Of a stretch of 21,219 nucleotides of DNA, positions 1 through 9,177 are shown piece after piece. The notes beneath the pieces were generated by a model, which did not search any database, was not told where the DNA came from, and was given only the letters and a program-made list of their open reading frames with translations. Both the position numbers and the translations under genes were made by a program. The stretch's first letter is position 1. Each line of letters starts with the position of its first letter. Location of the stretch: the IMG/VR virus record IMGVR_UViG_3300027777_000181, positions 1-21,219 of that record; one strand, 5' to 3'. The DNA comes from a virus.

Positions 1-11
1 ACTAAAGTTGA

Positions 12-956
12 TTATCCGTTTGTAGCAGATGTCTGGATCTGGTAAAGAGCCGCTGTACGAAGGATGTTGAAGCCACCGAAGTAGTACCAACCGATGGTGT
101 GGTAACGACGGAGTGCGTCAATCTGAGGGCCGACAACTGTTGAGATGTCTTGTCCCTGAGCTTCTGCAAGTGCTTCACGACCAGCAACAACCGCCTTGTA
201 GACGTTAACTGCTGGTGAGTTTGTATTCACTGCAAAAGGCACACGAGGTGTCTCTACAACGAATGCGCCTTCAATTACGCCAACTGCGCCAGCCACGAAT
301 GGTGTGCGGTCTACGTACTTTGAAAGCTCCTGGAATCCACCTGTACCAGTTTCAGCACGAAGATCGGCTGTCTGACGTGGGTGTAGGTATGCAGCGTAGA
401 GTTCACCAATACGAGGCAAAGCCTTGTTTGTGCGAAGTTCTGTAACAGCCTGACGGATCTTAGATACAGACATTGTCGCTGCTGCTGTGATTGTGTTTGT
501 TGTTGTTGCTGTGTTTCCACCGTAGATGATGTTTGTGTTGCCTGCGCCTGTGAGCACAGCTGCTACTACAGCATCAATAGAATCTGCAGCGTTGTATGCG
601 ATGATGTCAGCAAGTGCTGTGTCAACATCGTTGAAAGAAGTCATATTGAGCTTCTTTGTTGTTGTTACGGCTGAGCCGTATTCTTGAAGTGTTACTGTAA
701 TCTGATTAGGATTACCAAGTGCAATAGAAGATACATCTGAAGATTCTGTCAATGTAGAAGTAGCCTGAGCTAGGTCTGAATAGATTGAGAATACAACTGA
801 TGAACCTGGCATTGCTTGCTGTACTGGCTTAACATCTGCAAGAGCACGCATTACTGGAATGCTACGAAGTGCCATACGAACGTACTGATCGTACGCTGTT
901 TGGACTAGATTGCTAATTGCGGATGTGCCGGTAAGCGTACCTGTAGGAATTGCCAT
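12..956 (-). CDS. Major capsid protein, N4-gp56-like family
   Basis: A 314-residue protein that should form the phage head shell. It resembles the N4-gp56 family of major capsid proteins: an N-terminal helical arm (about residues 15-40, with YDQYVRMALRSIPVMRALAD), a beta-rich segment with QEYGSAVTTTKKLNMTSF near residues 91-108, and an Ala/Thr-rich middle and C-terminal half. Length is normal for the family. The ATG is preceded by GAAAGG about 8 bases upstream. It lies directly downstream of the scaffold gene, the usual order scaffold then capsid. TAA stop is complete; the 11 bases beyond it to the window edge hold nothing. Family assignment is from sequence resemblance read by eye and was not searched. 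Confidence 0.85.
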   Translation of the reverse strand: MAIPTGTLTGTSAISNLVQTAYDQYVRMALRSIPVMRALADVKPVQQAMPGSSVVFSIYSDLAQATSTLTESSDVSSIALGNPNQITVTLQEYGSAVTTTKKLNMTSFNDVDTALADIIAYNAADSIDAVVAAVLTGAGNTNIIYGGNTATTTNTITAAATMSVSKIRQAVTELRTNKALPRIGELYAAYLHPRQTADLRAETGTGGFQELSKYVDRTPFVAGAVGVIEGAFVVETPRVPFAVNTNSPAVNVYKAVVAGREALAEAQGQDISTVVGPQIDALRRYHTIGWYYFGGFNILRTAALYQIQTSATNG

Positions 957-980
957 TAGGTTTGCCTTTCGGTTAGTTGG

Positions 981-1451
981 TTAGAGTCCAGACTGCCTAA
1001 TAATGTCGTCCAGTTCTTCCTTGCTGTTAGCAGACATAAGGCGACGCATAATGTCATCTGACGCATCAGGCGTTAGCCCTTGGTCAGTAACATTATTCAT
1101 CTTCTTATATGCCGCAGCATCGGCTGGGTCAACGACAGGCTGGTTGGAATCAGTGGCTGTAAAACCGAAAACGTCGCCGTTATCGTCTAGCCACTTAGAC
1201 AAAGACTCTTCAGTTGAGTCTACGTCCGATGGAATGAACTTAGCGATTTTGCTATTCACTCCGCGAGATTCGAGGACATCTTTAATAGATCGTTCTCTCT
1301 GCGCTTTGGATACGTTTTCAAACTGAGCACGAAGCTCAGCAAGTTCTTTATCCTTCTGCTTTGTTGCTTTACGCAACTGTTTTACTAGATCGTTAGACGT
1401 ATCGTTTGTAGTGATATCGTCTTCGTCATCCTCGTACTCGAAATTGGACAT
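981..1451 (-). CDS. Capsid assembly scaffold protein
   Basis: A 156-residue acidic protein with a strongly acidic N-terminus (EYEDDEDD), then a charged helical or coiled-coil stretch (about residues 22-60, rich in K, E, Q, R), then a motif of the type SRGVNSKIAKFIPSDV followed by LSKWLDDNGDVFGF. This arrangement is typical of the small scaffold proteins encoded just before the capsid gene in actinophages; such proteins guide prohead assembly and then leave. I chose the internal ATG at 1451, not the longer start at 1469, because GGGAG sits about 8 bases before it and the longer start has no ribosome site. The stop lies 24 bases before the capsid start. Function is inferred from position and composition. 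Confidence 0.72.
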   Translation of the reverse strand: MSNFEYEDDEDDITTNDTSNDLVKQLRKATKQKDKELAELRAQFENVSKAQRERSIKDVLESRGVNSKIAKFIPSDVDSTEESLSKWLDDNGDVFGFTATDSNQPVVDPADAAAYKKMNNVTDQGLTPDASDDIMRRLMSANSKEELDDIIRQSGL

Positions 1452-1486
1452 AGTCCATCTCCCATTCATTAGTTAATCGCAGACCT

Positions 1487-1512
1487 CATATAACTTTGGG
1501 GATTGTTATATG
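1487..1512 (-). other. Inverted repeat in the leader of the scaffold-capsid genes
   Basis: CATATAAC and GTTATATG form a perfect 8-bp stem around a 10-base loop, 35 bases upstream of the scaffold start. It is A/T-rich and lies in the 123-base gap between the 421-aa gene and the scaffold, the largest gap in the late operon. It could be an mRNA leader hairpin or an operator for a promoter that boosts capsid expression. No convincing -35/-10 pair was found here. Confidence 0.4.
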
Positions 1513-1540
1513 GCTTCTACTACCAGTCTTTGGTTTCACT

Positions 1541-1565
1541 CCTTGGGCGCTGGTCTGTCCCAAGG
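1541..1565 (-). terminator. Possible attenuator hairpin after the 421-aa gene
   Basis: CCTTGGG and CCCAAGG form a perfect 7-bp stem with an 11-base loop, starting 10 bases after the stop of the 421-aa gene on the minus strand. No T-run follows, so a classical intrinsic terminator is not supported. It may protect the 3' end of the upstream message or attenuate transcription, which would separate the virion-protein message from the scaffold-capsid message. Confidence 0.35.
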
Positions 1566-1574
1566 TAGGTCTAG

Positions 1575-2840
1575 TTAGTACAGGCCAGTCTGGCCTTGTA
1601 TTAATCCATAGGCTGCTTTATCGCGGCCTAACGCTCCGACTCCTGATTGGCCACTAAATTGTGCCTTCTCAAGTTCGGTAAGTTTCTTGCGCTTTGCTGT
1701 AGCGGCTGCTGCACCTGCTGTATTAAATACTTCTGCTTCTGCAGTTCCTTGTGTATAAGGCTGTTGTCCATAAATATCAGCAAGTTGTGAACCGCGTGGC
1801 ACCATCTCAGCTACATTTGTATAACCCTGTTGAGCCTGAGCTTTAGTAATGCCCTGACCTGCTAGTGATTCTGCAGTACCACCATTAGCCTGTAGACCTT
1901 GAGCAAGGGCAGCTCCACCGATTTCAGCGGCTGTTACTTTGCGCTTGATATTAGCAAGTGCATTCTGTGGGTCAAGTGTGTAAGCAAGAATATCTGCATT
2001 ACCCAAGTCTGGGTAGAACTGACGCAGTGCCTTAAGCACTTCTGGGTTTGTATTAAGGACGCGCTGTTGCGCCGTAGCAATACGATCTTCTAATTCAGAT
2101 GCAGATACGTCATTAGCAAGAAGTTTCTCAAATCCTACCTGCTTACCAGTAGTATCTTTAGCATAGTAAGATGCTGGTAACCCATAGTTACGCATAAGGT
2201 TCTGGTATTGGTCTTCCATAGCAACGTACTCAGCTGGGCTAAGCGCTGCAAGACCTGCATTGATGCGAGCATCATTGGCCGCAAAGCGTTCCTTATATTG
2301 TGGAGTCTGGCGCAAGCGAAGCGCAAATTCTGAAGCAGGAGTTCCATCAGTAAGAAGACCTTTAATTCCATCTACTAGGGAACCTAAGCCGTACTGGCTA
2401 AATTGCTCTTTAAGAATGTTAAATGCACTGACTCTTTCAGTCTGTGCTGCTGCATCTGCTAGTGCCTTATCAGATGCTGACTTTGCATTAAGAGCATCTA
2501 TATATGATTGAACACTTGGGTCAATACCAGCAACCCCTTGAGTTGATGCACCACTTGTTCCTGCTGGCTTTGAGCCAGGAAGGTTAGTATTTGCTTTATT
2601 ACCACCAGTAGTTGCAGTTGAAACTGGTCCTACAAATCCAGCCTCTCCAGGTTTAACTGTTTGTGTTGGGTATTGAGTTGTCGGTGTAAAATTTGGAACT
2701 TTATTTGCATTTGCTGCAGTTGTTGCTGCAGCCTCTGCTGCTAACTGTGCAGCAGTCTTAGTTGCATTAGGAGATGTTGATGTTGATTTAGTTGGTGTTA
2801 ATGAAGTGCCATATTCGTCTGCAGATGCTCTAGCCATCAT
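1575..2840 (-). CDS. Putative virion-associated protein, Ala/Thr/Gly-rich N-terminus
   Basis: A 421-residue protein of unknown function. Residues 1-105 are low in complexity (Ala, Thr, Asn, Pro, Gly, Ser; for example AAQLAAEAAATTAANANK) and probably disordered. Residues about 110-395 are predicted helical, with Q/A/Y-rich segments and repeated hydrophobic spacing. The C-terminus is a basic then Gly-rich tail (KRKKLTELEKAQFSGQSG). Its ATG overlaps the TAA of the 302-aa gene by one base (TAATG) and GGGG lies just upstream; a second ATG follows at once, so the true start may be 2837. Coupling to the 302-aa and 1536-aa genes suggests all three are made in fixed ratio and packaged together, as for podovirus internal or ejection proteins. 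That role is inference. Confidence 0.6.
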   Translation of the reverse strand: MMARASADEYGTSLTPTKSTSTSPNATKTAAQLAAEAAATTAANANKVPNFTPTTQYPTQTVKPGEAGFVGPVSTATTGGNKANTNLPGSKPAGTSGASTQGVAGIDPSVQSYIDALNAKSASDKALADAAAQTERVSAFNILKEQFSQYGLGSLVDGIKGLLTDGTPASEFALRLRQTPQYKERFAANDARINAGLAALSPAEYVAMEDQYQNLMRNYGLPASYYAKDTTGKQVGFEKLLANDVSASELEDRIATAQQRVLNTNPEVLKALRQFYPDLGNADILAYTLDPQNALANIKRKVTAAEIGGAALAQGLQANGGTAESLAGQGITKAQAQQGYTNVAEMVPRGSQLADIYGQQPYTQGTAEAEVFNTAGAAAATAKRKKLTELEKAQFSGQSGVGALGRDKAAYGLIQGQTGLY

Positions 2841-3748
2841 TACCCCATAAATCCAAAGTCTTTGAGCACTGTCGTAGCAACACTTGCTGCCTGTTGACGT
2901 GCATTATTTGTGTATTGCCAACGTGGATCTTGGCGTAGTTCTTTTTCAAAATCGTAGATTGACTTGGTTCCAACCTTGCCATCTGGAGTTGTAAACGCCA
3001 TAGCACTACGAATCTTAGGGTCAAACAAATCAATACCAGTATCTGGTATCTCAAGGATATTGCTCATTGACTGGATATATGGGTCAGCCAAAGTCTTAAG
3101 ATTGATACCTTGTTTAATCTTTTCGCCTAGTGCTGGGAATGCGTTAGCCGCTGATTCTCGAATAGTATTATATGCAGTATTATCATCAATAACCCCAGAT
3201 GCAATATCTGTAGCATATTTCTGTGCTGTTGCATCTGAAAGATTTAATCCATTATCTGCTGCAAGATTTTTAATTGCTACAAAGTATTTACCTGCTGGAC
3301 CTTCTGGAATACCAAGTTTATTAATTACCTGCTTACCAGACTCAAGTTGACCTTGAACTTTGCTATCAAGCCAAGTCTTAGGGTCAGTTCCTTCTGCAGT
3401 AAGGTACTCAGTATTAACAAGATTGCCAGCCTTATAAGTTCTTTTGACTGTGCTTTTTGTTTGACCAGATTTAGAAGTATATTGCTTCTTAAGCTCTGGG
3501 AGTAATGAAGCCAATTCAGTCTGGCTTGCATTTCTGCCATAGTACTTTTGGAATACTGAGTCTGCATAACCTTGAAGAGCTTCATCATTTGGGATGCGGC
3601 TAGATGTCTCGGTACTGGTATAGGTACCAGACTTAAGAGGCTTTGTGCTAGTACTGGGACCAGCAGGTGTGGCATTTTTACGTGCAGCATCTGCTTGTTC
3701 CTTAGTCATAAGATCAGCAGCTACCAGTGAATCATAAAGGTCAGCCAT
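2840..3748 (-). CDS. Putative virion-associated protein (middle member of a coupled trio)
   Basis: A 302-residue protein that I do not recognise. It has an N-terminal helix (MADLYDSLVAADLMTKEQAD), a Ser/Thr/Lys-rich linker (about residues 25-55), then a mainly helical globular region with FQKYYGRNASQTEL near residue 70, a form seen in the repeated helical segments of large phage structural proteins. The C-terminal segment has EKELRQDPRWQYTNNARQQA. The ATG overlaps the stop of the 1536-aa gene (TAATG). Its own TAA overlaps the ATG of the 421-aa gene. The chain of one-base overlaps argues for co-translation and for membership of one virion sub-complex. Function beyond that is not known. Confidence 0.6.
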   Translation of the reverse strand: MADLYDSLVAADLMTKEQADAARKNATPAGPSTSTKPLKSGTYTSTETSSRIPNDEALQGYADSVFQKYYGRNASQTELASLLPELKKQYTSKSGQTKSTVKRTYKAGNLVNTEYLTAEGTDPKTWLDSKVQGQLESGKQVINKLGIPEGPAGKYFVAIKNLAADNGLNLSDATAQKYATDIASGVIDDNTAYNTIRESAANAFPALGEKIKQGINLKTLADPYIQSMSNILEIPDTGIDLFDPKIRSAMAFTTPDGKVGTKSIYDFEKELRQDPRWQYTNNARQQAASVATTVLKDFGFMG

Positions 3749-6700
3749 TATTTAGTACCCTTCTTGGTTACTACTGGAGTAAGGTATTTATCAACAATGA
3801 GATCTTGTGATAAGAACCTATCGTAAAGATATGAAAACCCAATAGGGTCATCCTTTTTTAACTTAGCAACAACAGCATCATAAGCATAACGCAAATCAGT
3901 ATTTGATTTTGCATCTATAGATTTTGCTTGGCGTTGTTCTAATTCTTTTGCAAATGCTTGGCGTACATCAAGATAAGTAGATACAGATTTCCACATTGGA
4001 TTATTCTTATGGTCATCAATAAACTTTGAATCCATAATTTTTCCAAGTCCAACAATCACTTTGTTAGTCTTTGAACCATCTGAATCTAGGTAATCGTCAT
4101 ACCAGGCAGTCTGAACATATTGTCCAGTTTTTTTATCAAAGACTGGCTTTCCTTCAGAATCTGTTTGTACAGATAATTTAGAAACTACTGCTTCTTTGAC
4201 TGCCTTAAGATCTTCTGCACCCTTTTGCTGTACTGAAGTTAATCCACGATTTTTAAGTTCTGCATCAAGAATTGTGTTCAACTTGTTATATTGAATCCAG
4301 CCTTTATTTGCTTCATTCTTACGCTGCGCTTCAGCAGGGCTTTGAGATGAAAGGAATTTGGTAGGGGCATCAGGTGAGATTCTCTTGTTGTAAAGGTAAT
4401 CGTAAGATGCTTGAGAAAATTCATATCCCTTTGGGTCATTGACTACAAGACCAATAAGTTTAGGATCAACATTTACTAACTCGCTAATAAGCGAACCATA
4501 CTTCTTTACATTTTGTACAGCATTTACTGAATACTGTACAGAAGTAGGGTTGCTTGAAAGGCTTGCTGAGAATTCAAAGAAATCTGGATAGTCCTGCAAG
4601 AACTTAGCGTCTGCTTCAAGGCCATATACTCGCTTATATTCACGAGACTTATCAAGATAATATTTATATGGGCTATCAAAGCGTGGGGCAAATGGCATAA
4701 GCAAGTTTGCTGCTGTACGCATATTCCAGTAATCCTTGGTCATATCAAGAATTTTTCCAGCTTTAACTGGAGGCTCACCATTGCGCTTAGCCTTCATCTG
4801 TTCTGTGTTCCAGATTAGTTGGTAACTTCTAGCAAACTGTGGGTCATTAAGACCAGCTTGTTTGACCTGTTGCTTTTGAACCCAAGAAGGCAAGAACCCT
4901 GAAATAGCATTTTTTGATGGACCATAAGGTAGCGCCCACTTAAAAGCATCTTCAAGATTTGGTTGATTCTTTACAATCTCAGATACTGGAACACCAATAT
5001 ATGGACCTATTGGAAAGATATCGCTAAATACATTTGGATTTCCTTTATTGTAAAGTACATCCATACCACCTTGAAATATGATATCCAAAGATTGCTTTGG
5101 TATACCCATTTGAGTTAGTGAACCAAGACCAGGTAGTTTTTGAATACCCTTAGGAACTCCAACCCAAATAACATCGCTGCCACTTGTTTGACCTGGTGGA
5201 ACAATCTTTCCATCTTGATCTGTAACAAGCCCTGCTTTATTAGGAGCCTGCCATACCATATAGCCACGATTAACAATCTGTGGGTTAGCAATCGCTAACT
5301 TACTCCAAGTCTTGTAAGCGTTCTCTTGTGCAGAGAAGAATGGGCTGATGTACTTCATTGCTGCAGCAAGGTTGCTACGGCGTTCGATATTAAAAAGAAT
5401 TTCTTTCATCTGACGCTGTGCTACTTTGTGAGCAATACCCATAATTGCTTCTTGGTCTGCTACAGAAAACTTATCTCCAAGTTGTTCAGCCATAATGTTG
5501 ACACGACGTTCAGCTTCCTTGCGGTATAACTGGATATATAGCGGGTTACGCGCCCAAGTGTCTTCTGGAAGGGTTCCTAAGAAGTGGAAAAGTGTATTAA
5601 TAATCTCTCGACCTTTAATCTGAGAGGTATTAAAAAGGCTTTCCTCAAGCAAGTGACCGTGAATTACTGGTAACTCTGTTGGGTCAGTAAATGCAGAACG
5701 CAAATCTGCAGCAGTAATATCTTTAATTTTACTGCGTAGCCCAGAAGTTTCCGGTAGATACTGGTCTAGGAATCCATTAATCTTTGTAACATACTCATCT
5801 GCTTCAGAAGATGGAATGCTCAAACGACGGCGAAGGTCACGACCTTCTGGTGAATTACGAAGCCACTTAATAGTATCTTCAATAGGCTCACCGCTAATAA
5901 TTTTATTTACAACTCTTGAGTTACCAAATTGTTGACGAAGTGTTTGCGCCCACTGGTCAAAGTATGCAGGATCTGTAGGGCGAATCTGCTGGATTCCCTT
6001 AGATGTAAGCATACGTGAATACATATCAGTATTACTATCAACCATACGCTCAAATGAATTACCAGATGAGGCAATTTTGCGGAACATATCACTAAGTGGC
6101 CCACCAAAGGCATCGTGCAAAACATACTTTTTGCCATCAGAAGTTGTTACTTCAAATGACCCAGTACCGATACGCTGCTTTTCGGTCTTTCCCTTATGGC
6201 GATTAAGCACATCCGAGTAATGCTTATAGACTGCTTGCTTTTCTTCTTGAAGAAGTTTTTCGGTATTAAGTTTACCAGCTAAGTCAACATCATCTGGATT
6301 CAAAGATAGCTTTGCTTCTGTTTCAGCAATTTGTGATTTCAAATCTGTAAGTTCACGAATTACGGAAGTATGTGATTGTTGAACTTCTCTAATTGTCATA
6401 TTAGAATCTACTGGCAAATACCTGTCAATAAGGCGAGCAGGAACTGCAATAGAGTTATTAAGAATATTCTTAAGACCAGGACCAAGATGGCGAAGAGTTG
6501 TCATAGCGCCAACAGATGCTGCAATACGAAGCTGTGAATCAATAGCGTTACGCTGTGTGTATCCAAGGCGAAGCAGTGCTCCTGCCTTGAAAGCATCTTG
6601 AAGGATATCTACATAATGTAAAGTTGTATCAACTGCTCTTCCACCAAGTGCATTAAGAGCACTTTTGTTTTGCTTAAGCAACTTATTTATTAATGGGAAA

Positions 6701-8358
6701 TCCATAATAGGAAGATAATCAGCAGACTGTGATTCCAGTTGTGGCACCTTTAAGATTGACCCATCGTAGTCAACCATAAAGCCTTTATCTTTAACTGAAC
6801 GAAGTGCAGATGTTCGAGCACCTACATAATTATTATAAAGATTTTCAGCAAGTTTTTCATCAGTAATTCCGTGCTTAGCCATAATTGTACGAAGAGCAGC
6901 GCCCTCCATAATCATAGTTGCTGTATATCGTTCTTCTGGCGTTGCTGCCTTGATATAACTATCAAGCATAGAACGGCTTTGCTCTGGAGTAAGATTGACT
7001 AACTTCTCAAGCTGATTAATTGTTGCAACAACTTCTTTGTAAGAATCTGGATCATTAAAATCTACAAGGCCAGCTGGACGCTCTCCCGCAGCCCAAGAAA
7101 TCTTTTGATAAAGGCGATGAAAAGGTGTTGGCTGAAATACTTCAACTGATGGAGTTCCAACTGCTTTATCGTAGAACTTAATAGCACGTGACTGCGCTAC
7201 AAAATCTTCTGCCTTTTGAGCAAGTTTTCCAGTAGTGCGTGTAAGCGTTCCGCCACCTTCACCAATTTGCATTAACTTTGCAAAGTACTGGTCTTGCTGA
7301 GCAAGGGCTGCATAGTTTGCTTTAGCAGATTCTATAACAGCAGGTGTGTCATTAAGGAATGGAATCATTCCTGTTCCATCTGGTGCTGAGAATAACTTGT
7401 ATTCATCAACTGTAGATAGATCACCACGTGCTGCTTCAAGAGCATCTGTAATATCTATACGCTTTAAGCGAAGTTCATCCATAGCAGCAGGATCACCTAG
7501 TGCTGAACGAAGAATCTGTGCTGTCTCAGTATTATCTGCTGACTGACCTAGTAGGTGAGCAAGAAGTCCAGGTTGTGTAGATGACTTTACCATTGGGTGG
7601 TTAAGTGCATATACTGAATCATTTTTAGTAAAGTCATCAATTACTTTAGTAAAACGATTCTTTACACCATACTGCGCTCTAGTAATATCTTCAGCTGCTT
7701 TAGCAACAGCGTCAGCATTCTTAAGAGCACCTGTAACATACTCAGTTGCTTTAAGTCCTTTTGCAACCTTACCTCCGGCAAGAGTTACATCTCCAAAAAA
7801 TTGAAGGCCAAGATCTAATCCACCTGAAGCAACTTTTCCCCAAGCACTTTTCTTAAATGCTGCTTCACGCTCACGTGGGTCATAAATATTAAACTTTGGG
7901 TCATATGAGTTGCGTATATAACCAGCAACTGATTGTCCAAAAGAAATTGTCTGAGCGCCTTCGTAGGCTTTCTTCCACTCATTAGGGTCAAAGAAAGATG
8001 CTCGTCCGTGATCAACGTCGCCTTCTACAAGTGAAAATGTAGTTAAGGGTTCGCGGATGTATTGCTGGTTAATATTATTAATACGTTCAAGTGTTGGCTG
8101 AAGTCCTGGGACTTTCATAATAGCGCCACCAGCTGATGCGTATGGAGCGACTATGTTTGTTTCGTTCTTTGAGACAGCGCTTTTGATTGTATTAGAAAAT
8201 CCATTATATGCTTCAGCATCATTCCAAGGAGCTGTTCCTACATCCCAAGCAAATTGTGCTACACCTTTAGCAGACCCAAGAACTTGTCCACCAAACTTGG
8301 TAGCATCTTTTGCAACAGTTGAGGCTACATCACCGATTCTGTTCCAAATGCTACTCAC
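3748..8358 (-). CDS. Giant virion protein, probable internal or DNA-ejection protein
   Basis: At 1536 residues this is the largest protein in the window. The N-terminus (residues 10-45) is Gly/Ala/Val-rich and may be amphipathic. A long charged coiled-coil-like stretch lies at about residues 656-721. Near residue 1000 is YISPFFSAQENAYKTWSKLA followed by a Pro/Gly-rich hydrophobic segment (about 1030-1150), a pattern I associate with large internal proteins of short-tailed phages. No peptidoglycan hydrolase motif, collagen repeat or tape-measure-like repeat is visible. Start is GTG at 8358, overlapping the preceding TGA (GTGA); GGGA lies 7 bases upstream. Alternatives are a minor structural protein or polyvalent protein. 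Size, position between the portal region and capsid, and coupling with two smaller proteins support an ejection role by inference. Confidence 0.6.
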   Translation of the reverse strand: MSSIWNRIGDVASTVAKDATKFGGQVLGSAKGVAQFAWDVGTAPWNDAEAYNGFSNTIKSAVSKNETNIVAPYASAGGAIMKVPGLQPTLERINNINQQYIREPLTTFSLVEGDVDHGRASFFDPNEWKKAYEGAQTISFGQSVAGYIRNSYDPKFNIYDPREREAAFKKSAWGKVASGGLDLGLQFFGDVTLAGGKVAKGLKATEYVTGALKNADAVAKAAEDITRAQYGVKNRFTKVIDDFTKNDSVYALNHPMVKSSTQPGLLAHLLGQSADNTETAQILRSALGDPAAMDELRLKRIDITDALEAARGDLSTVDEYKLFSAPDGTGMIPFLNDTPAVIESAKANYAALAQQDQYFAKLMQIGEGGGTLTRTTGKLAQKAEDFVAQSRAIKFYDKAVGTPSVEVFQPTPFHRLYQKISWAAGERPAGLVDFNDPDSYKEVVATINQLEKLVNLTPEQSRSMLDSYIKAATPEERYTATMIMEGAALRTIMAKHGITDEKLAENLYNNYVGARTSALRSVKDKGFMVDYDGSILKVPQLESQSADYLPIMDFPLINKLLKQNKSALNALGGRAVDTTLHYVDILQDAFKAGALLRLGYTQRNAIDSQLRIAASVGAMTTLRHLGPGLKNILNNSIAVPARLIDRYLPVDSNMTIREVQQSHTSVIRELTDLKSQIAETEAKLSLNPDDVDLAGKLNTEKLLQEEKQAVYKHYSDVLNRHKGKTEKQRIGTGSFEVTTSDGKKYVLHDAFGGPLSDMFRKIASSGNSFERMVDSNTDMYSRMLTSKGIQQIRPTDPAYFDQWAQTLRQQFGNSRVVNKIISGEPIEDTIKWLRNSPEGRDLRRRLSIPSSEADEYVTKINGFLDQYLPETSGLRSKIKDITAADLRSAFTDPTELPVIHGHLLEESLFNTSQIKGREIINTLFHFLGTLPEDTWARNPLYIQLYRKEAERRVNIMAEQLGDKFSVADQEAIMGIAHKVAQRQMKEILFNIERRSNLAAAMKYISPFFSAQENAYKTWSKLAIANPQIVNRGYMVWQAPNKAGLVTDQDGKIVPPGQTSGSDVIWVGVPKGIQKLPGLGSLTQMGIPKQSLDIIFQGGMDVLYNKGNPNVFSDIFPIGPYIGVPVSEIVKNQPNLEDAFKWALPYGPSKNAISGFLPSWVQKQQVKQAGLNDPQFARSYQLIWNTEQMKAKRNGEPPVKAGKILDMTKDYWNMRTAANLLMPFAPRFDSPYKYYLDKSREYKRVYGLEADAKFLQDYPDFFEFSASLSSNPTSVQYSVNAVQNVKKYGSLISELVNVDPKLIGLVVNDPKGYEFSQASYDYLYNKRISPDAPTKFLSSQSPAEAQRKNEANKGWIQYNKLNTILDAELKNRGLTSVQQKGAEDLKAVKEAVVSKLSVQTDSEGKPVFDKKTGQYVQTAWYDDYLDSDGSKTNKVIVGLGKIMDSKFIDDHKNNPMWKSVSTYLDVRQAFAKELEQRQAKSIDAKSNTDLRYAYDAVVAKLKKDDPIGFSYLYDRFLSQDLIVDKYLTPVVTKKGTK

Positions 8359-8786
8359 AAATTATCCCACAAGTCTGCTATTGCCTGACGAGTTTCAGGG
8401 GATGTATTTGGATTATCAGCAATAAAATTTAATACTGGCTTGTATGATGTTAAAGCAGCACGAAAGTTGCTATCATCTGGCTTACGCATCATAAGTGCAT
8501 CAGAACCTGCACCTGCTCCTACATCTACGCCGTGTGTTACTGGCTCATTAGGACGAGCTGTTGGCTCAAACATTCCTGTTACTGGAGCCTGTGGTGCTGC
8601 AACTTGTGGTGCCTGTGAAAGCATTGGTGACTTTGGTGCAGTCGCTAGTGGCGCACCTGATTTAGCTGCGTTGTATGCAACTCCGTCACCATAAGATTGT
8701 GACTGGTATGAAAGATCTGTACGCTTTGCGTATGGTCCAGGACCTGATACACCCTGCATAGGGTTTCTAGCGTCTTCAAGCGCCAT
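8355..8786 (-). CDS. Small Pro/Ala-rich virion-region protein of unknown function
   Basis: A 143-residue protein. Residues 1-95 are Pro/Ala/Gly/Ser-rich and probably disordered (for example QAPQVAAPQAPVTG). The last 45 residues look folded and helical (FRAALTSYKPVLNFIADNPN, then ETRQAIADLWDNL). The ATG has a strong ribosome site, AGGAGG, 6 bases upstream. It overlaps the preceding gene by 11 bases and the next (1536-aa) gene by 4 bases. The layout of a long disordered arm plus a short C-terminal helical domain resembles small head-to-tail or scaffolding accessory proteins, but I cannot name a family. Confidence 0.6.
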   Translation of the reverse strand: MALEDARNPMQGVSGPGPYAKRTDLSYQSQSYGDGVAYNAAKSGAPLATAPKSPMLSQAPQVAAPQAPVTGMFEPTARPNEPVTHGVDVGAGAGSDALMMRKPDDSNFRAALTSYKPVLNFIADNPNTSPETRQAIADLWDNL

Positions 8787-8991
8787 CTGTATCCTCCTGA
8801 ATAGTTTCTAAATCTGTAGCAAAGTCTTCCCAGACCTTGTTTAATTCTGTGGTTCGGTTAGCGTTATAGATAGACAGTTCTAATAAGTCTTCTGTCGCTG
8901 CCGTAAATACCTGCATTATGTTATATGTAAGTTCTGCACCTACAACTAAGAAGTCAGCGAAGCGTACTGGACGACGAACTTTGTTATCCAT
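8776..8991 (-). CDS. Small helical protein of the late operon, unknown function
   Basis: A 71-residue protein, mainly helical, with a basic N-terminus (MDNKVRRPVRF), a hydrophobic middle (FLVVGAELTYNIMQVF) and an acidic C-terminus. I chose the ATG at 8991 over the upstream GTG at 9000, because the AGG of GCGAGG lies 8 bases before the ATG but is too close to the GTG. The hydrophobic middle is interrupted by E and N, so a membrane segment is unlikely. It sits between the 46-aa and 143-aa genes in the stretch between portal and internal proteins; function unknown. Confidence 0.6.
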   Translation of the reverse strand: MDNKVRRPVRFADFLVVGAELTYNIMQVFTAATEDLLELSIYNANRTTELNKVWEDFATDLETIQEDTDGA

Positions 8992-9018
8992 CCAGTACAC
9001 CTCGCTATCTAAAGTTAT

Positions 9019-9159
9019 TTACTTCTTTACTGCTTTACCTGGCTTTGGTGCTCCAGCGAAAGGCATCTTGACGTCGCCGCCTGTTACCTTTGCTCCTGCT
9101 CCTGCTGCGCCGTGAATTGGCTTAGCCATTGGTGCTGGTGCTTGTGATCCTTTGTTCAT
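9019..9159 (-). CDS. 46-aa Ala/Gly/Pro/Lys-rich basic protein
   Basis: A short gene between the portal and the 71-aa gene. The 46 residues are almost all A, G, P, K, with M and V (start MNKGSQAPAPMAKPIHGAAG, end KPGKAVKK). No fold can be inferred. The evidence for coding is a strong ribosome site (AGGGGGTG, 5 bases before the ATG), a good fit in the gap between 9000 and 9178, and the same strand as its neighbours. The composition suggests a disordered, nucleic-acid- or capsid-binding peptide. Function is unknown. Confidence 0.6.
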   Translation of the reverse strand: MNKGSQAPAPMAKPIHGAAGAGAKVTGGDVKMPFAGAPKPGKAVKK

Positions 9160-9177
9160 ATTTCACCCCCTTAGAAG

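Noticed and set aside
1470-1574. Promoter for the scaffold-capsid genes
   Set aside because: A TATAAC-like box exists on the minus strand, but no -35 at 16-18 bases; only the two hairpins are reported.
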